Source of the DNA: Verrucomicrobiaceae bacterium
Lineage (GTDB): Bacteria; Verrucomicrobiota; Verrucomicrobiia; Verrucomicrobiales; Verrucomicrobiaceae
Length of the DNA: 64,000 nt
NCBI GenBank assembly: GCA_024232965.1
Contig: JACKQF010000008.1
Location: forward strand, 124,001-188,000
Direction of reading: 5' to 3'
In this document: positions 52,285-61,493 of the stretch, one piece after another
How the letters are laid out: every line of letters begins with the position of its first letter
Position numbering within the stretch: position 1 is the first letter of the stretch
Program-made: the position numbers and the translations under genes
The notes under the pieces: model-generated
The model's database searches: none
The model's input: the letters and a program-made list of their open reading frames with translations, nothing else
Told to the model about the DNA's origin: nothing

Positions 52285-54786
52285 TCACTCCTTGGTGATC
52301 GCCTCATCAAGGTTGAGCAACAGGAGGCATACACTCGTCCAAGCCGCATGCTCCGTGGCTGGCACTTTCGGATCACGCTTGGATTCACCCACGCTCAACA
52401 ACTTCTCCGCAGCAGCAACATCCGCAGCCTGCTGGGCGCGCAGCCTCTGTAGCTGAGCCTTCAGCACCGCCAATTCATCCTCATGAGGAAGTCGCGAAGT
52501 GACGGCCTGAAAACCAGCCGCCAGTGCACCCGCATCATCCCCAGGATAAGCCAGCAAGAGCCCTTGAGCCATCGCACGCGCAGCTTCCACATACGTTGTA
52601 TCGTTCATCGTCACGAGCGCGTGGAGTGGAGTATTCGTACGGATCGCGCGGACGTAGCAAGTCTGGCGCGCAGCATTGTCAAAGATCACCGTTGGCCCAA
52701 CGATACGTCGCCAGAAGAGATAAAGTGTGCGACGATACAGTGCATCGCCGGAGTCCATCGTGTAACTCTTCTTGCCAAAGGTCGCTTCCTCCCAGATGCC
52801 CTCGGGCTGGTAAGACTTCACGGAAGGGCCGCCCAGCTGGTCTTTCAGTAAGCCCGACACCATCAGCGCCTGATCCCGCATCATCCAAGACGGCATCCGG
52901 AAGCGCGGGCCGCGCCCCAGCAACTGATTCTCGGGGTCGCGATCGTGAGTCGTCCCTGCCCCACCCTCGCTCCCGACCTTGGAACTCTGCTTGTAGGTGC
53001 TACTTGTCACGATCAATCGCATCAGAGCCTTCACGTCCCAACCGCTTTCCATGAATTCTGCCGCCAACCAGTCGAGCAACTCACGGTGCACCGGAGTCTC
53101 CCCCTGCACACCAAAATCCTCCACCGTCTTCACCAATCCCCTGCCCCAGAAACTCTGCCAAAAGCGGTTCACCGTCACACGGGCCGTCAGTGGATTTTCC
53201 GGACTCACAATCCAGCGCGCAAGGCCCAAGCGATTCGCCTCTGCCCCTGGTGGCAAAGGTGGCAGACTCGCTGGCACACCCGCCGTGACCTTGGTCGTCG
53301 TCACATTATCATACGCCCCCTTCACCAGCATAAAAGTCTCCCGCGGCTTTGGCAGCGTATCCATCACCATCACCTTCGTCACATTGTTCGTCGCCGCGAC
53401 CCGCTGCCTCACTGCCGCCAGCAACTTACCCAGCAAGGCCGCATAGGCGGCATCGCGCTCCTTAAAGTAGCTCACGGCCTCCAGCAGCGGATCCACCCCG
53501 CGCTTCGCAGGCTCAGTCTTCGCAATGTAGGCAGGCAGGTTCCCCGGCAGATCTACAGCCGCCGATTCTGTCAAAGGCTTGCCCTCGGGGCGCGGGAATT
53601 TTTTCAACTCAAAAGCCACCACCTCCTCTGCGATGGCATTCACCCTCAGGGTCGCCTTGCGCACACGCTCAACATCTTCCGGCGTCGAAAGATCCATGGC
53701 CGGAGCCGCCTGTCCCGAGCGCCCTTTTCCGTCCTCGCTGGTCTGATTGAAGTAATCGTACATCGCGAAGTAGTCGTGCATCGTCAGCGGATCAAATTTG
53801 TGATCGTGGCATTTCGTGCAACCCATCGTCAGACCCAACCAAACCGTCGCCGTCGTCTCCACGCGATCCATTACGTTCTCCACCCGAGTCTCCTCCGCGA
53901 TCCTCCCCCCCTCGCCATTGATCATGTGATTGCGGTTGAATCCACTCGCCAACCGCTGCTCCTGAGTCGCTTCGGGCAAAAGGTCCCCCGCCAACTGCCA
54001 CACCGTGAACTGATCGTATGGCATGTTTTCGTTGATCGCCTTCACCACCCAATCCCGCCAAGGCCACATCGTACGTTCAGGATCCCCCTGATAACCATTT
54101 GTGTCAGCATACCGCGCCGCGTCCAGCCAATCCCAAGCCCAGCGCTCGCCAAATCGCTGCGAGGCCAGCAGCCGATCCACTACACGCTCATAGGCATTAG
54201 GGCTCGCATCCGCGAGGAACGCCTCGACCTCCTCAATCGAAGGCGGCAACCCCGTCAAATCGAGCGACACCCGACGGATCAAAGTCTCCTTCGCAGCCGA
54301 CGGCGATGGCTTGATCCCCTCCTCCTTCAATTTCTTCATAACCAGGGTATCGATCGCGCCAGAACGTCCCGTCCCCGCCGGCAGCATCGGTCGCTGAATG
54401 GGAACAAACGCCCAATGCCGACCCCAGACAGCACCCTCATCGATCCACCGCTTCAGCAGATCCTTTTGCGCAGCCGTCAGATGCAGATTGCTCTTCGGCG
54501 GAGGCATCACCTCGTCTGCATCCCCCGTGAAAAGCCGCTTCACCAACTCACTCTCCGCAGATTTCCCCGGCACGATGGCGACGAGTCCCTCCTTGTTCGC
54601 ACTTTTCGCGGACTTCTCCTCATCCAGTCTCAAGTCCCCCTTCCGGCGATTCCCATCAGGCCCGTGACATTGGAAGCACTTGTCCGAAAGCAACGGTTGA
54701 ATATCGCGGGAAAAATCAATCCCCTGCGCCAAAACCGAGGTGGAGAAGAAGACTGAGAAAGGCAACAAATAACGAGACATCATCAA
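52285..54786 (-). CDS. PSCyt1-DUF1549-DUF1553 cytochrome-like surface protein
   Basis: The 833-residue protein has a signal peptide (MMMSRYLLPFSVFFSTSVLA) and an early CxxCH heme site (DKCFQCHGPDGNRRKGDLRLD). The DUF1549 block includes RVSLDLTGLPPSIEEVEAFL and WAWDWLDAARYADTNGYQGD. The DUF1553 block includes ARVTVNRFWQSFWGRGLVKT and MLGRGPRFRMPSWMMRDQAL-like text, with the C-terminal NTPLHALVTMNDTTYVEAARAM. Unlike 19137-21992, no DUF1501 gene lies next to it. The upstream 128-bp gap to 54914 is not divergent with any Tat partner. Confidence 0.93.
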   Translation of the reverse strand: MMMSRYLLPFSVFFSTSVLAQGIDFSRDIQPLLSDKCFQCHGPDGNRRKGDLRLDEEKSAKSANKEGLVAIVPGKSAESELVKRLFTGDADEVMPPPKSNLHLTAAQKDLLKRWIDEGAVWGRHWAFVPIQRPMLPAGTGRSGAIDTLVMKKLKEEGIKPSPSAAKETLIRRVSLDLTGLPPSIEEVEAFLADASPNAYERVVDRLLASQRFGERWAWDWLDAARYADTNGYQGDPERTMWPWRDWVVKAINENMPYDQFTVWQLAGDLLPEATQEQRLASGFNRNHMINGEGGRIAEETRVENVMDRVETTATVWLGLTMGCTKCHDHKFDPLTMHDYFAMYDYFNQTSEDGKGRSGQAAPAMDLSTPEDVERVRKATLRVNAIAEEVVAFELKKFPRPEGKPLTESAAVDLPGNLPAYIAKTEPAKRGVDPLLEAVSYFKERDAAYAALLGKLLAAVRQRVAATNNVTKVMVMDTLPKPRETFMLVKGAYDNVTTTKVTAGVPASLPPLPPGAEANRLGLARWIVSPENPLTARVTVNRFWQSFWGRGLVKTVEDFGVQGETPVHRELLDWLAAEFMESGWDVKALMRLIVTSSTYKQSSKVGSEGGAGTTHDRDPENQLLGRGPRFRMPSWMMRDQALMVSGLLKDQLGGPSVKSYQPEGIWEEATFGKKSYTMDSGDALYRRTLYLFWRRIVGPTVIFDNAARQTCYVRAIRTNTPLHALVTMNDTTYVEAARAMAQGLLLAYPGDDAGALAAGFQAVTSRLPHEDELAVLKAQLQRLRAQQAADVAAAEKLLSVGESKRDPKVPATEHAAWTSVCLLLLNLDEAITKE

Positions 54787-54967
54787 CAGCCTTCATAACG
54801 CGCCAAACCAGCACACTATTGCGATTGCCGTATCTGTCACGCCAGCAGCCGCAGATACGGCTTCAGGGCCAATTCCGACCGCCGACGGGTGGCTCGGCAG
54901 TAGTGCCAAACCATTGCAGAAGCAGTCATTCCAGGAAGATCATCGCGGCATCAGCCGTAATTTGCCC

Positions 54968-56383
54968 ATGAATCTCATCGAGATGGAGAATACGCGGGAA
55001 GGTGCGCTGGATTGGCAATTGACACGCATGCGTCTGGATAAGGCAGAGGGGGTTCGGTCGCCGATGATTGAAGGCTATTGCTCGCGGCAGTCGGTCAGGG
55101 CAGGTGAGCCTTTGGAAATTTTTGTCAGCACGCAGCCAGCCGCCCGGTTCAAGATGGAAGTATTCCGCACTGGCTACTACGGCGGCCGAGGTGCCCGCTT
55201 GACGGGTGAATATGGGCCGTTTGAGGGCAAACCACAAACGGTGCCGGAGGTGGGAGAAATGCGATTGCGCGAGTGTGTGTGGGAAAAATCGCTGAGTCTG
55301 ACGATCCCAGAAGATTGGATCAGCGGTGTCTACTTGGGTCGCCTGACGACATTGCCTGCAAGCGACGACGAACCCTACTGGCAGAGCTACGTGGTCTTTA
55401 TCGTGACCGATGATCGCGCTGCCGACATTCTTTTTCAATGCAGCGACAATACTTGGCAGGCCTACAATCGATGGCCAGACAGCTACTCGCTTTACACCGA
55501 CCCAAAAGGCAATCAAGGGCCTTGGCCGCAGGTGAGCTTTGATCGCCCCTATGCGAAGTATGCGCAGATTTACGAGAACCCACAGTCGGTGGGTAGCGGG
55601 GAGTGGTTGTGCTTTGAATTCCCCCTGGCGTATTGGCTTGAGCAGCACGGTTATGACGTAACGTATTGCTCAAACTCAGACATGATCACGCCCGCCCACG
55701 GGCTTAAGTGCAAGAGTTTCATCAGCGTAGGCCACGATGAATACTGGGACATCCGTCAGCACGATAGCGTGGCAAAAATGCGCGACGAGGGAGTGAATCT
55801 GCTATTCCTATCCGGCAACTCCGTCTGCTGGGTCACGCCTTTTTCTGCGAACGCAGAGGGTGCGGAAAAGCGTCGTATCTTCCGGGGCGGCCCCTATGGT
55901 GGCGACTACAAGTATGCGGTAGATCGCGAGAAAAACTACGGCCCCTACCCCCACCGCGGACCTGACGAGGGCTACCTGATGGGCGTGCGCAACATCAGCC
56001 CGGTCAATGGCGGCGGCGACTGGATCTGCGAGGAGCCAGAGCACTGGGTCTTTGAGGGAACCGGGATGAAAAAAGGCGACTCGATTCCGGGCCTGATCGG
56101 CTGGGAATACCATGGCGATGCACCAGCGGATCTACCTGGGCTGCAAATCTTGGCAAGTGGGACCTGTTGGCAGGGAGGTAGGAACCCGCAGCAATGGCAG
56201 GCCGTCATCTTCGATGGCCCAAAGGGCAACTTCATCTTCAATGCCTCGACCATCTGGTGGGCACAAGGCCTGAGCAAACCACCAGGCCACATGCCGGTGT
56301 GGAGCCACTACTCCAGGCCTCATGGCCCAGATACGCGCGTGCAGCGGGTAACGGAAAACCTGCTGCGCCGCGCAATCGGCTAG
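54968..56383 (+). CDS. DMFA large-subunit-like protein, paralogue without signal
   Basis: An in-frame TTG at 54914 could extend it, but the ATG at 54968 (MNLIEMENTREGALDWQLTR) fits the paralogue at 37941-39446 better, giving 471 residues. The shared blocks are IEGYCSRQSVRAGEPLEIFVS, EVFRTGYYGGRGARLTGEYG, SVGHDEYWDIRQHDSV, GDSIPGLIGWEYHGD and MPVWSHYSRPHGPDTRVQ. It has no clear export signal, unlike its paralogue. It ends 3 bp from the convergent ruvC gene. Function is by family resemblance to N,N-dimethylformamidase only. Confidence 0.78.
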   Translation: MNLIEMENTREGALDWQLTRMRLDKAEGVRSPMIEGYCSRQSVRAGEPLEIFVSTQPAARFKMEVFRTGYYGGRGARLTGEYGPFEGKPQTVPEVGEMRLRECVWEKSLSLTIPEDWISGVYLGRLTTLPASDDEPYWQSYVVFIVTDDRAADILFQCSDNTWQAYNRWPDSYSLYTDPKGNQGPWPQVSFDRPYAKYAQIYENPQSVGSGEWLCFEFPLAYWLEQHGYDVTYCSNSDMITPAHGLKCKSFISVGHDEYWDIRQHDSVAKMRDEGVNLLFLSGNSVCWVTPFSANAEGAEKRRIFRGGPYGGDYKYAVDREKNYGPYPHRGPDEGYLMGVRNISPVNGGGDWICEEPEHWVFEGTGMKKGDSIPGLIGWEYHGDAPADLPGLQILASGTCWQGGRNPQQWQAVIFDGPKGNFIFNASTIWWAQGLSKPPGHMPVWSHYSRPHGPDTRVQRVTENLLRRAIG

Positions 56384-56386
56384 GCG

Positions 56387-56914
56387 TCAGACCCGGCGCG
56401 CCTCGCGATCCAGAACCCGACCCGCATCCGCATTCTGGAAGTGGGTGATGCCCACAGCCAGCGCATCAGCGGCGTCTGGTGAGGGTGTCTCTCTGAGTCG
56501 AAGCATCGAGCGAATCATGAACGCTACCTGCTCTTTTTGGGCCGCGCCTTTTCCCACGGCAGCCTGTTTGATCTCCCTCGGGGCATACTCAAAGATGGCC
56601 AAACCATGCTCCGCTGCCGCGATGAGGCACGCTCCGCGCGCTGTTCCCAGCACGATAGCGGTCTTGAAACTCTGAACAAAAATCGTGGCCTCAATGGCAC
56701 AGACAGTCGGCCTATGCTCCACAATCACCGCATTGAGTTGCTCGCGAATCTGCACTAGGCAGCCCGAAGGCAGGAGCTTGGGAACGTTGTGAATAACGCC
56801 CCAAGCGATCGCTCGAATGTCGCGACCGGACTTTTCCAAGATGGCCCAGCCGGTCTTGCGCAGTGCAGGATCAATGGCCAAGACGCGCTCGACAGTAGGG
56901 GTTGGCTCAGGCAT
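56387..56914 (-). CDS. ruvC: RuvC Holliday-junction resolvase
   Basis: The 175-residue protein has the RuvC catalytic acids: VLAIDPALRKTGWAI (Asp at about 14), VCAIEATIFVQSFKTA (Glu near 76), and SPDAADALAVGITH (Asp near 150). These form the RNase H-like active site that resolves Holliday junctions with RuvAB. ruvA and ruvB are not adjacent here. The gene is the last of a short minus-strand run with the SLBB-type lipoprotein and DoxX genes. Confidence 0.92.
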   Translation of the reverse strand: MPEPTPTVERVLAIDPALRKTGWAILEKSGRDIRAIAWGVIHNVPKLLPSGCLVQIREQLNAVIVEHRPTVCAIEATIFVQSFKTAIVLGTARGACLIAAAEHGLAIFEYAPREIKQAAVGKGAAQKEQVAFMIRSMLRLRETPSPDAADALAVGITHFQNADAGRVLDREARRV

Positions 56915-56923
56915 CGGGCGCGA

Positions 56924-57409
56924 TCAATAGGATGGCTTCTTTTTCTTCTTGGGGCGTTGCCCGAGGTTGAAAAGCTTATCCAAAGAAATGGCACCGGAGC
57001 CGAATAGCAGCAGCGTGGTTGCGGCAAAAATATACAGCCAGCAGGTTTCAACCATGGGCGATCCGACCTTTTGTGCGAGGACCAGGGCACCTGCGGCGAT
57101 GGGGAGAAAGACGACCGCAAAGAAGCGAGTGAGGAAACCCAACACCCAAAACACTGCGACCAACCCGACGATCAACGCCACCGCTGGCGCGACGAGATGG
57201 GCGTAGGGGACGTTGTTTTCCGCCATGAAGCTTGCCCAATCCCAGGGCTGATTGTTCCACAGGAAGTGATACGCGTCGGGTAGTGCGTCAATCGCGTGAC
57301 GGGTCAGCAGAAGTGTGCCGGTTCCGATCCGCAGGATGGCGACGGTCTTGAACAAGGAGCCAATGGGGCTCTGGGGGGTAGCGGGATTTTCTCCGGTGTA
57401 TTCGAGCAT
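56924..57409 (-). CDS. DoxX-family membrane protein
   Basis: The 161-residue protein has four membrane helices (about 25-43, 72-92, 95-115, 123-140), matching DoxX/DoxD: GTGTLLLTRHAIDALPDAYHF, DWASFMAENNVPYAHLVAPA, LGFLTRFFAVVFLPIAAGAL and YIFAATTLLLFGSGAISLD. The C-terminus is Lys-rich. Family members occur in respiratory and redox-stress contexts, often with unknown roles. It lies 9 bp before ruvC and 36 bp after the SLBB gene. Confidence 0.85.
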   Translation of the reverse strand: MLEYTGENPATPQSPIGSLFKTVAILRIGTGTLLLTRHAIDALPDAYHFLWNNQPWDWASFMAENNVPYAHLVAPAVALIVGLVAVFWVLGFLTRFFAVVFLPIAAGALVLAQKVGSPMVETCWLYIFAATTLLLFGSGAISLDKLFNLGQRPKKKKKPSY

Positions 57410-57445
57410 GTGTGGTTGAGCGCGTTGGGCCTTGGTCGAGGCAAA

Positions 57446-58135
57446 TCAAAGATCAGGCGAAAGCGTTACGATGTCACCGGGGCGGAATTTCCACCACGTT
57501 TCAGCCGCTTCGAGATTCGGGAAGAACATTTTTTGTCCCTCCCGAGTAATGTAAACACTCCGTGCCGTGGACCCCGCCCGCCGACCACCAGCGCGCTGGA
57601 CGAGATCCCGCAAATGCATGCGGTCCCACATGGGCACATAGACTGGATTTGCGACATCTCCATCCACACGCACGAGGTTCACTCCCTCCACAGATGGTAG
57701 GTGGACCGTGAGAGCAAAGGAACTGCGCCCCCCCACTCGGAAGACAGACGAGATCATCCGCTCAGCATCCATTAAGTTACGACCACCGACCTTGGCAGAG
57801 CCGACCTTTCCAAAGGAGATGACACCATTCTCATCCACCATGCGCTTGCCCTCAAAAAGGCGCTTCGGATTGCGCACACCTTCGTAGATATCCATCGAGA
57901 TGCTGTGGCCGTAGCCCAAGGCTCCAGTAGCGTTGAATGGAACTGTAGGATCATCCACAGGAAGACCATCATCGAGCCCTGGGATCATCTTTTTCACCTT
58001 GGACAGATCCGGCAGCCCTGGCTTTGGAATGTGCAAGTCAGGGGTGATCTTCTTGATCGTCTGGCAACTGCAGAGCGACGTCGCCGCCAACATGGTGACG
58101 ACAGCGCGAGGAGAGTATTTGAAAAATGAAGGCAT
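57446..58135 (-). CDS. Polysaccharide-export-type (SLBB) lipoprotein
   Basis: The 229-residue protein has an N-terminal signal with a lipobox-like LCSC near residue 20-23. It has polysaccharide biosynthesis/export (Wza-like) and SLBB-type sequence: SISMDIYEGVRNPKRLF, VDENGVISFGKVGSAKV, and RVDGDVANPVYVPMWDRMHLRDLV, ending RPGDIVTLSPDL. No capsule or exopolysaccharide operon is adjacent, so its partner proteins are elsewhere. It is upstream of DoxX and ruvC. Confidence 0.8.
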   Translation of the reverse strand: MPSFFKYSPRAVVTMLAATSLCSCQTIKKITPDLHIPKPGLPDLSKVKKMIPGLDDGLPVDDPTVPFNATGALGYGHSISMDIYEGVRNPKRLFEGKRMVDENGVISFGKVGSAKVGGRNLMDAERMISSVFRVGGRSSFALTVHLPSVEGVNLVRVDGDVANPVYVPMWDRMHLRDLVQRAGGRRAGSTARSVYITREGQKMFFPNLEAAETWWKFRPGDIVTLSPDL

Positions 58136-58205
58136 GATAGGGCGGAGGAAATACCTGCCCCATCATTGAATGCCCTTGGCCCATTGACAAGGCTGGGTTC
58201 AGAAA

Positions 58206-58415
58206 TCAGCGATTTGCGGTAGCGGACGTCGGACCCGGCTTTTTCACCGGACTCGCCGCCGTGGGAGCAGGCAAGGACTGAACCGACATCTGCGTCGTCT
58301 TACCCAAGACCCAATAAACCCCGATCGATGCCGCTACCAAAAGCCCCGCAACCACCAAGAACCAGAATCCTGGGATGAGAGGCTTGCTGCTGCGGCGTCT
58401 GGAGCGTTTGGCCAT
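58206..58415 (-). CDS. Small single-pass membrane protein
   Basis: The 69-residue protein has a basic N-terminus (MAKRSRRRSSKPLIPG), one hydrophobic helix (FWFLVVAGLLVAASIGVYWV, about 17-36), and a Pro/Ala/Thr-rich tail. It precedes the SLBB lipoprotein gene by 70 bp in the same direction. No family is recognised. Confidence 0.55.
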   Translation of the reverse strand: MAKRSRRRSSKPLIPGFWFLVVAGLLVAASIGVYWVLGKTTQMSVQSLPAPTAASPVKKPGPTSATANR

Positions 58416-58530
58416 TACGGTGTAAAGAACGTGTCACCGAGGCCTCAACACAAGGCTTTTTTTCGCCTAGCGCGTTCAGCAGGCAGACTTTGCTGCTGGC
58501 ATGCCGAAACTTTGACCGCTATGAACCCAG

Positions 58531-59340
58531 ATGGCCAAGAGCACAACCGAACACCGTGACTGGTATGACACCCCAGAGTACTATGACATCATTTTTGATG
58601 CCGATACAGCCAAGGAGGCGGATTTCATGGAGGCGGCCTGGCAGCGGTTCAGCCGGGTCAGCGAAGCGAGAGGACCTCGCCGCGTGCTTGAACCCGCCTG
58701 CGGAAGTGGTCGTCTAGTGCTCGAAATGGCCAGCAGAGGCTGGCGTGTCGATGGATTTGACCTCGGCCAAGAGATGCTGGCGTTTGCAAAACACCGAATG
58801 AAGAAGGCCGCCCTCTCTGCTCGTCTTTGGATTGATGATATGGCTAAGTTTAGCGCGCCCAACCAGACCCGCTATCACCTAACTCACTGTCTGGTCAGCA
58901 CCTATAAATACCTCCTCACTGAAGAGGCTGCCCAAGCCCATCTGCGCCGTGTGTGTGAGGCGCTGCTGCCGGGCGGACTCCATTTTCTGGGGGTGCACCT
59001 CACTGACTATACCCGCACAACCTGCGAGCACGAACGCTGGACAGAACAGCGCGGCGATGTCTCCGTCGTCTGCAACACCAGAGGCTGGCCGGCTGATCGC
59101 CGAACGCGACTGGAGCCGGTACGCACGCGCCTGACGATCTCGCGCGGTGGAAAACGCCACACACAGGAAACCCGCTGGAACTTCCGCACTTACTCAGCAG
59201 CGCAGTTGCGCAGGACGCTCCGCGAGGCAGCGCCAAACCTTGAGGTCGTCGGCTGCTTCGACTTCACCTACGATATCCAGTCGCCCCGAAAGTTCGACGA
59301 CGAATACTCCGATCTCTTGCTTGTCCTGAGACGGCGCTGA
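58531..59340 (+). CDS. Class I SAM-dependent methyltransferase
   Basis: The 269-residue protein has the SAM-binding motif I VLEPACGSGRLVLEMASRGW near residue 51 and motif II GFDLGQEMLAFAKHRM with an acidic Asp. ARLWIDDMAKFSAPNQTRYH follows, and FDFTYDIQSPRKFDDEYSDL is near the C-terminus. The N-terminus DWYDTPEYYDIIFDADTAKEADF is typical of a small-molecule methyltransferase. The substrate cannot be read. Confidence 0.88.
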   Translation: MAKSTTEHRDWYDTPEYYDIIFDADTAKEADFMEAAWQRFSRVSEARGPRRVLEPACGSGRLVLEMASRGWRVDGFDLGQEMLAFAKHRMKKAALSARLWIDDMAKFSAPNQTRYHLTHCLVSTYKYLLTEEAAQAHLRRVCEALLPGGLHFLGVHLTDYTRTTCEHERWTEQRGDVSVVCNTRGWPADRRTRLEPVRTRLTISRGGKRHTQETRWNFRTYSAAQLRRTLREAAPNLEVVGCFDFTYDIQSPRKFDDEYSDLLLVLRRR

Positions 59341-59411
59341 GTCCTATTTTGTGCTTTCTTGCAGTCTCGCTGGAATTCGCCCGCTTGCTCGCTATGATTT
59401 TGCCCAACCTC

Positions 59412-60281
59412 ATGAGAACTCCTTCACCCTGGACCCGGTTTTTGCTCCTGCCTCTCGCGGCAGTACTGACGTCGCAGCTCATTGCCGAGGACGCCAAACC
59501 CAAAACAGGGAAGGCTGAAGAGGTCAAAAAAGCCGTGATCCCCGAGGATCTAGTCGGTGATGAGCATGTGCGGGAGGAATTCGGCGTGAACGAATTCACC
59601 ACGCCGTCGATCCGCCGCCTTTTTGAGATGATGGACGGATTGGGTTCCCTTTCCTATGAAAACCTGAAGCGCCCTGTGAACGACAAGGTCCCTGCGGACC
59701 GCGTCTCCGTCTCCTTGCGACTCGGCACCCTGATCGCCGATGGTTTCCTGGTCGTTCAGTGCGAGAAGGTTGAAGAAATGCAGGGCATCGGCCGTGCCAT
59801 GCTCAAGATGGCCAAGGGCCTCGGTGCCGGCAGTCGGGTGAATAAGCACACCCAGAGCCTCCTAGAGCACAGCATCAAGGGCAACTGGAGTGATCTGCGT
59901 GCTGAACTCGCCCGCACTCAGGCAGATGTTGAAGCAGAAATGGTGCAACTGCGGGATACCGACATCGCCCACCTCATCAGCCTTGGCGGATGGATTCGTG
60001 CCTTTGACATCTCCACCCAGGCCGTTGCGGAGAATTACTCCGAAGAGAAGAGCCGCCACCTCGCCCGACGCGACATCGTGGAGTACTACATGATCAATCT
60101 CGAAACACTCCACCCAGATATCCAGAAGCGCGAACCCGTCAGCACGCTGATGGAAGCCATGCGCGCCCTTTTGCCGCTGGTGGATGTGCCAGAGGGCAAA
60201 TCAATGACTCCGGAAGAGGTGAAGACACTGCATGAAAATGCAGCCCTGCTGGAAGAGATCGTCTCAGAATCCACGAAGTAA
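59412..60281 (+). CDS. Exported hypothetical protein
   Basis: The start at 59412 gives a signal peptide (MRTPSPWTRFLLLPLAAVLT) and 289 residues; an earlier in-frame ATG lies at 59394. The mature protein is helical and acidic (LFEMMDGLGSLSYENLKRPV, IADGFLVVQCEKVEEMQGIG, MVQLRDTDIAHLISLGGWIR, TLMEAMRALLPLVDVPEGKS). No named domain is recognised. It is 36 bp upstream of the next hypothetical gene and probably cotranscribed. Confidence 0.6.
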   Translation: MRTPSPWTRFLLLPLAAVLTSQLIAEDAKPKTGKAEEVKKAVIPEDLVGDEHVREEFGVNEFTTPSIRRLFEMMDGLGSLSYENLKRPVNDKVPADRVSVSLRLGTLIADGFLVVQCEKVEEMQGIGRAMLKMAKGLGAGSRVNKHTQSLLEHSIKGNWSDLRAELARTQADVEAEMVQLRDTDIAHLISLGGWIRAFDISTQAVAENYSEEKSRHLARRDIVEYYMINLETLHPDIQKREPVSTLMEAMRALLPLVDVPEGKSMTPEEVKTLHENAALLEEIVSESTK

Positions 60282-60316
60282 CACCGCGCAGCCCGCATCC
60301 CTTTTACATCGAAATC

Positions 60317-60820
60317 ATGGCCAACCTGTCCCCCGATCAGAAGCAACAAGTTGAATCCTGGGCAGCCGATGGCGCGAGCCTGAATGAGATCCAAGACCGC
60401 ATCAGAACGGAATTCGGCATTACGCTGACCTACATGGACGCGAGGCTCCTGATGATCGACATGGAGGTAAAGCTAAAGGAAAAAGCCAGGCCACCCCAGC
60501 CTGTAGCTGAGCCAGAGCCATCCGCCCCAGTCGCCGACGACGTGCCTGACGCTGAGTTCGCGGAAGACGCCACCACTACTCCCACAGAACAACCTTTCGG
60601 CCCACCGCCAGAGGGTGGCACCATCAGTGTAACGGTCGATCAGATCACCATACCCGGCACCATGGTCAGCGGGAAGGTCACCTTCAGTGATGGCGTTTTG
60701 GCTAGTTGGTATGTAGATCAGTTTGGTCGCCTCGGCCTGAACGCCTCCCAAGACGGCTACAAGCCACCTCCAGCAGACATCCCCGCCTTCCAGCGCGAGC
60801 TTGATCGGCTGCTAAGGTAG
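60317..60820 (+). CDS. Hypothetical protein with N-terminal helical domain and C-terminal beta domain
   Basis: The 167-residue protein starts MANLSPDQKQQVESWAADGA, with NEIQDRIRTEFGITLTYMDA suggesting a helix-turn-helix-like N-terminus. An acidic Pro/Ala/Glu linker follows (about 62-97). The C-terminal part (ISVTVDQITIPGTMVSGKVT, WYVDQFGRLGLNASQDGYKP) is beta-rich. The protein is not secreted. It could bind nucleic acid or a ligand, but no family is assigned. Confidence 0.55.
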   Translation: MANLSPDQKQQVESWAADGASLNEIQDRIRTEFGITLTYMDARLLMIDMEVKLKEKARPPQPVAEPEPSAPVADDVPDAEFAEDATTTPTEQPFGPPPEGGTISVTVDQITIPGTMVSGKVTFSDGVLASWYVDQFGRLGLNASQDGYKPPPADIPAFQRELDRLLR

Positions 60821-60881
60821 GGGTAACTGCTCCAACGGCTTGCTCATTTCCCCGGAACGGTACATAGTCGGGGTCAATTCT

Positions 60882-60954
<73 letters not shown>

Positions 60955-61207
60955 CTCCTTTTCCCGATCCCCCATGGGAAAACAAGATTGGGACCTCACA
61001 AGCGTCAGGCTTTGGAACGGGAACGTCGCTGCCCTCACTTCATGCGTTCGTCGTGACCGCTGCGGGGAATGCCGACGAGTCGTCAGCTCTCCATACCTGG
61101 TTGGAATCGCGCACTCAATGCCTCGGAACTTGTTGCCGAGCTGACGGCACAAGCCCGCCGATTGCAGCCGTTGCACCACCTAAAACGCCCCCATGATTCA
61201 AAAATTG

Positions 61208-61236
61208 TTGAAAAATGATTCAAAATGCATCATATA
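61208..61236 (+). promoter_or_regulatory. Candidate promoter/operator of the VapBC-like operon
   Basis: An AT-rich stretch contains TTGAAA (61208) and a CATATA (61231) 17 bp apart, like -35/-10 boxes. An ATGAT/ATCAT inverted repeat (61215-61219 and 61229-61233) overlaps them, and ATGATTCAAAA occurs twice (61193 and 61215). VapB antitoxins usually bind such operators. The -10 lies so close to the ATG at 61244 that the transcript could be nearly leaderless. Confidence 0.35.
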
Positions 61237-61243
61237 TGGCGAC

Positions 61244-61486
61244 ATGAGGATAAGCATTGAAATCGATGAAGGCATCTTGAACGACGCCATGACGTTGACA
61301 GGAGAGAAAAATAGAAGCCCTGCCTTGGCCAAGGCCGTCACTGAATTTGTCCGAAGACAAAAGGCCCGGGAATTCGGTAAATTGATGCGGGAAGGGAGCT
61401 TTGACTACCCTTCCGTGGTGGCTGAGGACACAGTGTCGTACGGCAGTGATCCAGGGAACCCTGTGCCACCCCTCATTACGGAGTAA
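61244..61486 (+). CDS. vapB: VapB-type antitoxin (DUF2191-like)
   Basis: The start at 61244 gives 80 residues: MRISIEIDEGILNDAMTLTG, matching VapB/DUF2191 antitoxins of the type MR-x-x-I-E-I-D-x-x-L. A C-terminal toxin-binding region with SPALAKAVTEFVRRQKAREF and GSFDYPSVVAED follows. It is 7 bp from a PIN-domain toxin gene, the standard order of type II VapBC modules. The N-terminal ribbon-helix-helix or AbrB-like part would bind its own promoter. Confidence 0.85.
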   Translation: MRISIEIDEGILNDAMTLTGEKNRSPALAKAVTEFVRRQKAREFGKLMREGSFDYPSVVAEDTVSYGSDPGNPVPPLITE

Positions 61487-61493
61487 CCCGCCG

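Noticed and set aside
52945..54756. Plus-strand frame of 603 codons
   Set aside because: It is antisense to the PSCyt gene, has no domain features, and is unusually rich in His and Arg.
60955..61192. Possible att site or element edge behind the CAU tRNA
   Set aside because: No repeat of the tRNA 3' end and no integrase is visible; the 238 bp hold no recognisable gene.
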